NCBI RefSeq assembly: GCF_034351645.1
Contig: NZ_CP133782.1
Span: 5,176,001-5,240,000, forward strand
Source of the DNA: Pseudomonas sp. DC1.2
Lineage (GTDB): Bacteria; Pseudomonadota; Gammaproteobacteria; Pseudomonadales; Pseudomonadaceae
Direction of reading: 5' to 3'
DNA: 64,000 bases
Position numbers and translations under genes: made by a program. Shown here piece after piece: positions 58,110 through 64,000 of this stretch (the stretch's first letter is position 1; every line of letters begins with the position of its first letter). Under the pieces are notes generated by a model. The model made no database searches, had not been told where the DNA came from, and saw nothing but the letters and a program-made list of their open reading frames with translations.

Positions 58110-59021
58110 CTAGGGTTGGCGGCTTCCCTCCTCACGCAACAGCGCCTGCAAGGTGTCGAGCCGTGCGCTGTCGAAGGCGATCACCGTGCCTTGTTCAAAC
58201 ACCCGGCGCGCCAGCCCGGTCAGCACTGCGCCGGGCGGCAGTTCAATCTGTAGACGCACGCCACGCTCATAAGCGCTTTGCACCGTGCCCCGCCAATCCA
58301 CCACGCGGCACATGTTGAACGCCAAGTCGTCGCGCAAGGCGTCGGGACTGGTCACGAGCCGAACGCGACTGCCGCTCAGATAACCCACTGTCGGCCTGTT
58401 GAGTTGCACCTTGGCGAAAGCGTCGGCCAGGGACTTGGCAGGGATGTCCAGCAGCGGGCAGTGGGACGGCACGCTGACGGCCAGACGTTTGGCCAAGCCT
58501 GCGCCGCAGCGCCTGGCCAACTCTGCCACTGACTTCATGGCGGCATCACTGCCCGCGATGACCACTTGGCTGTCGGCATTGATGTTGGCCAGGTAAACCG
58601 GTGAGTCGTCGCCATGAACCTGGGCCAGCAAGCCTTCCACCGTGACCAAATCGAGGCCGATAATCGCGGTCATGCCGTAGCCCTGTGGATAAGCCTGTTG
58701 CATCAGCTCACCGCGCAGGCTGACCAAGTGCAGCGCATCGCTGAAACTCAAGGCTCCGGCGGCGACCGCCGCCGGGTAGGCACCGATGGACAACCCGGCC
58801 ACGTAATCCACCGTCGACAACAACTGCCGCGACGCAGTCACCCCGGCAATCAGCAGACAGAGCTGAACCGCCCTCGTCGTCTTCAACGCCTCGGGTGAGT
58901 CCAGCAGCAATGCGTCTTCGCCCAAGACCTCACTCGCTTCGTTGATCGTTTCCCGAGGCAAGCAATGCAACATGCCCGGTTGCTGCGCACCTTGGCCGGG
59001 GAACACCAGCAAGCTGCTCAC
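58110..59021 (-). CDS. mdcH: Malonate decarboxylase subunit epsilon (malonyl-CoA:ACP transacylase-like)
   Basis: 303 aa. Transacylase fold with LLVFPGQGAQQPGM near the N-terminus, the nucleophile Ser in GLSIGAYPA, and the catalytic His region SVPSHCPLLD. It loads malonate onto the acyl carrier subunit to start the cycle. GTG start 59021, overlapping the mdcG stop as GTGA, has AGGAG 8 bases upstream; ATG 59045 lacks this. Confidence 0.92.
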   Translation of the reverse strand: MSSLLVFPGQGAQQPGMLHCLPRETINEASEVLGEDALLLDSPEALKTTRAVQLCLLIAGVTASRQLLSTVDYVAGLSIGAYPAAVAAGALSFSDALHLVSLRGELMQQAYPQGYGMTAIIGLDLVTVEGLLAQVHGDDSPVYLANINADSQVVIAGSDAAMKSVAELARRCGAGLAKRLAVSVPSHCPLLDIPAKSLADAFAKVQLNRPTVGYLSGSRVRLVTSPDALRDDLAFNMCRVVDWRGTVQSAYERGVRLQIELPPGAVLTGLARRVFEQGTVIAFDSARLDTLQALLREEGSRQP

Positions 59022-59638
59022 GCGGCTTGCTCCTGCGGGTTCCATGGGTCACACACCAGGCAAGCTGCCGTAGCGTTCTTCAGCAACACTCGATGCGCAG
59101 GCCCCGCCCATTCGCGCAGGGCGACGGCTCCGAAGGGCGTTTGCAGTTGCATATCCACCGCACAGACCTGCGTGCCGAGAAGCGTCAACAGTTGCTGCGC
59201 CTCACGACGCCCCAACGGCTGCGGCGTGCGCAGGATCAGGTCGAGGTCGCTGCGCTCGTGCAACGCTGCAAAACCACTGGCTAATTCGAAACCGGCGCTG
59301 CCACTCACGCCCCAAATCCAGCCGCCAGCCGCGAGCAGGGGCCGAAGGTGCGCCAAGGCGCGTAGCGCCGGCATGTCACGGTTGATGGCGAGGTGGCACA
59401 GCGCTTCCGGCCGTACTTGCCGTTGAATCGACGCCACCGCCATCTGCGTGGCAAAGCGCTGCTCGCGCAACAGTCCACGCACACCCACGGCCACCTGCCC
59501 CGCCCCGCTCACGGCACGACGAACCACCACCGGCTGGCCCTGATCCAGTACCTCCACCGCCCATAACGGCGCATCCGTCGGCAACTGCTCGGCGGTCATG
59601 CCCCAGAGCAGGTCGTGGGCCAACAGCTCGTTCACCAC
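59018..59638 (-). CDS. mdcG: Malonate decarboxylase holo-ACP synthase (phosphoribosyl-dephospho-CoA transferase)
   Basis: 206 aa. Nucleotidyltransferase-like motif GVSGSAGFEL followed by SDLDLIL, the GS...DxD metal site used to attach the CoA-like prosthetic group to Ser of MdcC. Two GTG codons in tandem (59638, 59635); the second overlaps the mdcE stop as GTGA, so either may be used. Confidence 0.9.
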   Translation of the reverse strand: MVNELLAHDLLWGMTAEQLPTDAPLWAVEVLDQGQPVVVRRAVSGAGQVAVGVRGLLREQRFATQMAVASIQRQVRPEALCHLAINRDMPALRALAHLRPLLAAGGWIWGVSGSAGFELASGFAALHERSDLDLILRTPQPLGRREAQQLLTLLGTQVCAVDMQLQTPFGAVALREWAGPAHRVLLKNATAACLVCDPWNPQEQAA

Positions 59639-60435
59639 TGTTCTCTCAGCAATTGACGAACCCTGCTCGAAGCCGCTCGATTGACCCCGCCCAAACGACT
59701 GCTCAGGTCACGGCCCTTTGTCGCGACGTCGCCGATCGCCTGGCTCAGGCAGTCAATCACACGCGTCAGATCTTGCACGGTGGGTTGCTCAATCTTTTCC
59801 ACCGTCAAGGTTTCCCACAACAGCCCCAGGCTGGCATAGCTGTCGATGTCATAGGCCATCGGCGGCACGCTGGCCGCCAACGCCTCCAGCTCTTCGATGC
59901 TGCGCAACGTCACCCGCGCCGCCGACGCCTTGCCCATGGCATGCACCATCACCCCCGGATCGCGCAGGGCGATCAGCCGATTGGCCTGGTAACCATGGGC
60001 CAGAAACGCGCCCGACATGGCTTTGCCCACCAGCAACCCGATCACCGCATGGCCTGCCAGTCGGGCGCGGGCATAACTGTCCGCCGCGCCGGCCAACGCC
60101 TGATGAATGCCAAGGGCTTCTTCACGCCGACCGTAGGCCTGACTCGGCACATCGACGATGGCGATCAAGGCGCGTTTGTGCGGTTTATCCACGTCAGCTT
60201 CGATGACTTCATCCACTGCCTTGGCCAAACCCCAGCCTTCCAGCAATCCGACCTCGCCATTACGGGCACGGACGAAGCGGTTATCGGGATCAGTGACCAC
60301 CGCGATAAACCGCACAGGCTGCTCACCCAACATGCCATCCGCCGCTTTCAACGAAGCCGGCAAACCATCGACCGGTCTGGCGCCCTCACTCAGGGCGTTG
60401 AACCAGCTCAAACCTCTCAGCGAATAGGGGCTCAT
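59632..60435 (-). CDS. mdcE: Malonate decarboxylase gamma subunit
   Basis: 267 aa crotonase-like carboxyltransferase partner. Blocks FIAVVTDPDNRFVRARNGEVGLLEGWGLA (in parts), GHAVIGLLVGKAMSGAFLAHG and ALRDPGVMVHAMGKASAARVT match MdcE. With MdcD it forms the decarboxylase of the biotin-independent enzyme. ATGA overlap with mdcD. Confidence 0.94.
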   Translation of the reverse strand: MSPYSLRGLSWFNALSEGARPVDGLPASLKAADGMLGEQPVRFIAVVTDPDNRFVRARNGEVGLLEGWGLAKAVDEVIEADVDKPHKRALIAIVDVPSQAYGRREEALGIHQALAGAADSYARARLAGHAVIGLLVGKAMSGAFLAHGYQANRLIALRDPGVMVHAMGKASAARVTLRSIEELEALAASVPPMAYDIDSYASLGLLWETLTVEKIEQPTVQDLTRVIDCLSQAIGDVATKGRDLSSRLGGVNRAASSRVRQLLREQW

Positions 60436-61274
60436 GTGCGCGCTCCTTGATACAGATCGCGAACCGTCGCCGGCTCGATTTGTGGTTCAGCATCCAAGCG
60501 TGCCAGACGCTCCAGGAACAGCTCGGCCTGTTGGCTACGTTGCTGCGCCGGCAAACCCTGCTGGAGCAATTCGCTGACCTGCTGCTGAATCTGCGCCACA
60601 TCGTCGGCCACAAAACGGTCCACCAAACCACTGGCGAAACGCTGTTCACCCCCGGTCAGGCTCCAGATGAAGGGACGGTCGCGGGAGTCGTACTCCTCAA
60701 GCCCGGCCTCCTGTTCGATCACTTGCGGGCCATTGAGGCCCAGCCGTGCTTCGCGAGTCACCAGCAAATAGCTGCACAAACCGGCAGCAATCGACATCCC
60801 GCCAAAACAGCCGACGCTGCCCGCCACGACCCCGACCACCGGTTGGTACTGCCGCAAATCGACAATCGCCGCATGAATATCGGCAATCGCGGCCAACCCT
60901 AGGTTAGCTTCCTGAAGGCGCACGCCACCGGTTTCCAGCAGCAACACCGCGCGGGTTGGAATGCCTTTGCGGTTGTCTTCAGCCGCCAGCTCCAACGCGC
61001 CTGCAATCTTCGCCCCGCCGACCTCGCCAAGGCTGCCGCCCTGGAACACACCTTCAATCGCCGCGATGACCACCGGCAAGCCGCCGATGCTGCCCTTGGC
61101 GATCACCACGCCGTCATCGGCTTGCGGCACCACGCCCTGGCGCAGCAGCCATGGCGACATGACGCGTTGAAACGGGTCGAGCAATTCGCGAAAAGTCCCG
61201 GCGTCGAGCAAGGCTTTCGCGCGTTGCCGAGCGCCGAGTTCGACGAAGCTATGGGTATGAAGGAGATCAGTCAT
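60432..61274 (-). CDS. mdcD: Malonate decarboxylase beta subunit
   Basis: 280 aa. Crotonase-type core: ARQRAKALLDAGTFREL, GGLPVVIAAIEGVFQGGSLGEVGGAKI (in parts), and VVGVVAGSVGCFGGMSIAAGL. Start 61274 (MTDLLHTHSF) overlaps the mdcC end by 8 bases. A longer open frame to 61439 reads through mdcC out of frame and is rejected. Confidence 0.93.
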   Translation of the reverse strand: MTDLLHTHSFVELGARQRAKALLDAGTFRELLDPFQRVMSPWLLRQGVVPQADDGVVIAKGSIGGLPVVIAAIEGVFQGGSLGEVGGAKIAGALELAAEDNRKGIPTRAVLLLETGGVRLQEANLGLAAIADIHAAIVDLRQYQPVVGVVAGSVGCFGGMSIAAGLCSYLLVTREARLGLNGPQVIEQEAGLEEYDSRDRPFIWSLTGGEQRFASGLVDRFVADDVAQIQQQVSELLQQGLPAQQRSQQAELFLERLARLDAEPQIEPATVRDLYQGART

Positions 61275-61566
61275 GGCCGATCTCCTCAAAGCCTTGTTCC
61301 AGGCGCAAGCGCACCACACCCGGCGTCGCACCGAAGTCATGAATATCGATGGCCATCGCGGGCGGCATCTGGCCGTCGAACATCCGCGCAAACAGGTGTT
61401 TCCAGCGCTGTTCGCTGCCGTTGACCGAGGTCTGCACATTGATGGTCAACTTGCCGGCCTGACCCGGTTCGATCAGCACCTCCAGATCGCCCGAGCCGAC
61501 ACAGCCCACCAGCGTCCGCCCCTGAGGCGGCTGTCCGGCGGGGAATTCAAAGGATAAGGTTTCCAT
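61267..61566 (-). CDS. mdcC: Malonate decarboxylase acyl carrier protein (delta subunit)
   Basis: 99 aa. Carries the phosphoribosyl-dephospho-CoA group on the Ser of VGSGDLEV (S25), the attachment motif known for MdcC and citrate-lyase ACPs. The start overlaps the mdcB stop as TGATG. Confidence 0.93.
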   Translation of the reverse strand: METLSFEFPAGQPPQGRTLVGCVGSGDLEVLIEPGQAGKLTINVQTSVNGSEQRWKHLFARMFDGQMPPAMAIDIHDFGATPGVVRLRLEQGFEEIGHD

Positions 61567-62441
61567 CAGAAAGCTCCCTGGATGAGGCCAGCGCCCGACT
61601 CGATACGATCGATAAACAGGCAGGCGGCGAGCAAGTCGGCAGCGCCGCCTGGCGAGGCGTTCAACGCAATTAATTGTAGGTCCAGCTCATGCAATCGACG
61701 GCGACCGGCCAGGCTCGCGCTACCACCGGCATCGAGCACCGCCTGCGCCCCCGACTGCATGGCGTGCAAGCCTTGCTCGCCGGCACGGTAGAGCACGCAG
61801 GTGTCGGCCAGTCGGGCCATGATCGCCAGCAAAGCGTCGAGTCGAGCGTTCTGCTCGCCATGGCCAGCGCCGCGGCTGCGTTTGAGTTGGGGCAGTGCGC
61901 GCTGAGTCACTGAAGGAAAACCGAGCTGCGCTTCTTCACGCGCACCGCGAGCACCGTAGCGCTGGGCAACCTGAGCGCCATGACTGAAAGAACGTGGCGC
62001 ATGGCGATCATCCAGCAGAGCCAGACGTGCGGCGCGCACACTGACCGCGCTTGCACCAACGGATTCCGGTTCCAGCGCCGCCGCCGCGACCAACAACCCC
62101 AACGCCCAAATCGCCCCGCGATGAGTATTCACACCGTTGGTGGTCGCGAGCATCGCGGCCTCACCCTCTCGTCCGATCCGTCCCAGCGCTTCGCGCAACG
62201 GCACACCTACTTCGCCGAACTCAATCGCCGCGTCCGCCATTTCCTTGAACGCCGGCCACAAGGACAACGCGGAAGCGTGCATCAGACCCAGGTGCAAATC
62301 GGTATGCGCGCCGTTGCCTCGACGGTCCACCAAAGCGGGTTTGGGTGACAGATCTGCCTCATCAATTAGCGCATCCACCGCCAGGTCCGCCAGCCGTTCG
62401 GCCAGGGTCAGTGTTTTCGGTTGCGGGTTAAGTGCGCGCAT
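61566..62441 (-). CDS. mdcB: Triphosphoribosyl-dephospho-CoA synthase
   Basis: 291 aa. Makes the CoA-derived prosthetic-group precursor used by MdcG. CitG/MdcB motifs: [18 protein letters not shown] near residues 30-48 and the helical [15 protein letters not shown]. Start 62441, with AGGAG 6 bases upstream, shares its A with the last base of the mdcA stop (TAATG). Confidence 0.93.
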   Translation of the reverse strand: MRALNPQPKTLTLAERLADLAVDALIDEADLSPKPALVDRRGNGAHTDLHLGLMHASALSLWPAFKEMADAAIEFGEVGVPLREALGRIGREGEAAMLATTNGVNTHRGAIWALGLLVAAAALEPESVGASAVSVRAARLALLDDRHAPRSFSHGAQVAQRYGARGAREEAQLGFPSVTQRALPQLKRSRGAGHGEQNARLDALLAIMARLADTCVLYRAGEQGLHAMQSGAQAVLDAGGSASLAGRRRLHELDLQLIALNASPGGAADLLAACLFIDRIESGAGLIQGAF

Positions 62442-64000
62442 TACCAGCTCCTGAACTTGGCGGGCGGGTTGTACAGGCCACCGGACCACGCCACCAAATC
62501 GGCCACGCTTTTGGCCGCGAGCAGTTCACGGGTGGCGTCGGTGCGGCGAATGCCGAGGTCTTCGGGCAAGGCAATCAGCCCTTCGCGACGCATGCGCGCG
62601 GTGTCTTTAGGGTTGTGGCGCAGGCCGATCACAGTGACGCCTGCGACAGCCGCGATCATGGCTTGGCGCTCTTCCAGCGACCGCGCCTTGTAAAGATAGG
62701 CGATGCCTTCTTCGGTCAGCAGGTGGGTGACGTCGTCGCCGTAGATCATGATCGGCGCCAGCGGCATGCCGCTTTTGCGCGCCACCTCGACCGCGTCGAG
62801 GGTTTCAACGAACGTCGGTTTGCCGCCCTCCTGGAAGGTCTCGACCATCTGCACCACCAGTTTCTTGCCACGTTCGAGCAACGCTTCGGGCGCTTCATCG
62901 TGGCGCATGTCAAGCCAGGCTGGGGTGCTGTGCCGCCGACCGCGCGGATCGTGACCCATGTTTGGCGCCCCGCCGAAACCGGCCAGCCGGCCGCGTGTCA
63001 CCGTCGAGGAATGGCCATCGCCATCGACTTGCAGGGTCGCGCCGATGAACAGGTCCACCGCGTACTGCCCCGCCAATTGGCAAAACATCCGGTTGGAGCG
63101 CAACGAGCCGTCGCGCCCGGTGAAGAACACATCGGGACGCGCCGCGATATAGTTTTCCATCCCCAGTTCGGTGCCGAAACAATGCACGCTTTCGACCCAG
63201 CCACTTTCAATAGCCGGGATCAGGGTCGGGTGCGGATTGAGGGTCCAGTTGCGGCAGATTTTGCCCTTCAGCCCGAGTGATTCGCCGTAGGTCGGCAGAA
63301 TCAACTCAATAGCCGCCGTGTTGAAACCAATGCCGTGGTTCAGCGACTGGACGTTGTGTTTCTCGTAGATGCCACGGATCGCCATCATCGCCATCAGCAC
63401 GTGTACTGGCTTGATATGCCGTGGGTCGCGGGTGAACAGCGGCTCGATGTAGAACGGCTTGTCAGCCACCACCACGAAATCGACCCAAGAGGCTGGGATA
63501 TCAACGCGGGGCAGTTCGCTGACGTCGTCCACCAGTTGGTTGACCTGGACGATAACGATGCCATCGCTGAAGGCTGCCGGTTCGATCAATGCCGGGGTAT
63601 CTTCGGTGCTCGGCCCGGTGTAGATGTTGCCGGCGCGGTCGGCCATGAAACCCGCCGAGAGCACCACGTTGGGAATCAGGTCCACCACCAGCCGTGCATA
63701 AAGTTCGATGTAGGTATGGATCGCGCCGATTTCCAGCAAGCCGTCTTCCAGCAACTGGCTGATGCGCAGGCTCTGGGTGCCGGCAAAAGAGAAGTCGAGT
63801 TTGCGCGCGATACCGCGTTCGAACAGGTCCAAGTGCTCAGAGCGCCCGACGCTGGGCATGATCATGTGCAGGTCATGCAGCTTGGCCGGATCGGCCTTGG
63901 CCAGCGAGCGCGACAAAAAGTCCGCCTGCTTCTGGTTGTTGCCCTCCAGCACCACGCGGTCGCCGGGCAGGATCAACGCTTCCAGCGCCGCCACAATCTT
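62441..64000 (-). CDS. mdcA: Malonate decarboxylase alpha subunit (5' end outside window)
   Basis: 519 codons in the window; the first ~30 residues lie beyond base 64000 (the frame is still open there, reading [14 protein letters not shown]). Acetyl-S-ACP:malonate ACP transferase, exchanging acetyl for malonyl on MdcC. Landmarks: [80 protein letters not shown] (in parts) and [20 protein letters not shown]. First gene of the mdcABCDEGH-madLM operon. Confidence 0.95.
   Translation of the reverse strand, partial: KIVAALEALILPGDRVVLEGNNQKQADFLSRSLAKADPAKLHDLHMIMPSVGRSEHLDLFERGIARKLDFSFAGTQSLRISQLLEDGLLEIGAIHTYIELYARLVVDLIPNVVLSAGFMADRAGNIYTGPSTEDTPALIEPAAFSDGIVIVQVNQLVDDVSELPRVDIPASWVDFVVVADKPFYIEPLFTRDPRHIKPVHVLMAMMAIRGIYEKHNVQSLNHGIGFNTAAIELILPTYGESLGLKGKICRNWTLNPHPTLIPAIESGWVESVHCFGTELGMENYIAARPDVFFTGRDGSLRSNRMFCQLAGQYAVDLFIGATLQVDGDGHSSTVTRGRLAGFGGAPNMGHDPRGRRHSTPAWLDMRHDEAPEALLERGKKLVVQMVETFQEGGKPTFVETLDAVEVARKSGMPLAPIMIYGDDVTHLLTEEGIAYLYKARSLEERQAMIAAVAGVTVIGLRHNPKDTARMRREGLIALPEDLGIRRTDATRELLAAKSVADLVAWSGGLYNPPAKFRSW

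Noticed and set aside
62432..63280. Plus-strand open frame of ~280 codons
   Set aside because: Antisense to mdcA; no recognisable domains.

Overview
This 64 kb window reads as a gene-dense, GC-rich chromosomal segment of a Pseudomonas, most likely from the P. fluorescens group. The evidence is the gene content and order (cbcXWV-betT-betIBA; tkt-epd-pgk-fba; ArsR/methyltransferase-metK; ahcY-metF; bioA-rsmE; mdc-madLM-mdcR), the typical GAGCCTGCTCGCGA REP hairpins between genes, and the group-typical small families (DUF6124, FUSC/YccS, TldD/E-like proteins). No rRNA, tRNA or CRISPR array was seen. Species assignment is inference.

Layout. 1-10.6 kb is choline uptake and oxidation: the end of cbcX, cbcW and cbcV, a complete-looking group II intron lodged just past the betT terminator, then betT and the divergent betI-betB-betA with a perfect BetI-type palindrome between them. 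10.7-25.7 kb holds a TldD/TldE-like pair, an MFS exporter (MdtD type), DbpA, a YhiN/HI0933-like flavoprotein, YccS, an orphan periplasmic binding protein, ElaA, a small winged-helix protein, a YgjP-type metallohydrolase, a REC-PAS-GGDEF-EAL protein and a PL7 alginate-lyase-like protein. 25.7-27.6 kb is the only clearly accessory patch: AT-richer, with transposase debris, a Cys-rich small gene that appears frameshifted, and broken frames.

27.6-33.9 kb (minus strand) is a central carbon cluster: tkt, epd, pgk, two small lipoproteins and fba. 34.1-36.4 kb is an ArsR-methyltransferase fusion gene preceded by a 24 bp near-perfect palindrome and followed by metK. 36.5-44.7 kb carries ligB, a DUF1090 protein, a c'-type cytochrome lipoprotein, mltA, MAPEG, EamA and MFS transporters, an FNT channel and a thioesterase. 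44.8-47.4 kb is ahcY-metF behind a sigma-70-like promoter and an SAH riboswitch, so the window holds two separate predicted controls of the SAM/SAH cycle. 47.5-56.8 kb holds a second orphan binding protein, an RhlE-type helicase, yceI with cytochrome b561, bioA-rsmE, a hemolysin-III membrane protein, a LysR regulator and DUF6124. 56.8-64 kb is the malonate decarboxylase operon on the minus strand (mdcA, cut by the window end, then mdcB-C-D-E-G-H and madL-madM), with stop/start codons overlapping or nearly touching at most junctions and the LysR gene (probable mdcR) convergent at its end.

Most of the window is ordinary, well-known chromosome. The best candidates for something undescribed are the accessory patch at 25.7-27.6 kb, the ArsR-methyltransferase palindrome circuit next to metK, and the second TldD/E-like pair with no visible substrate gene.
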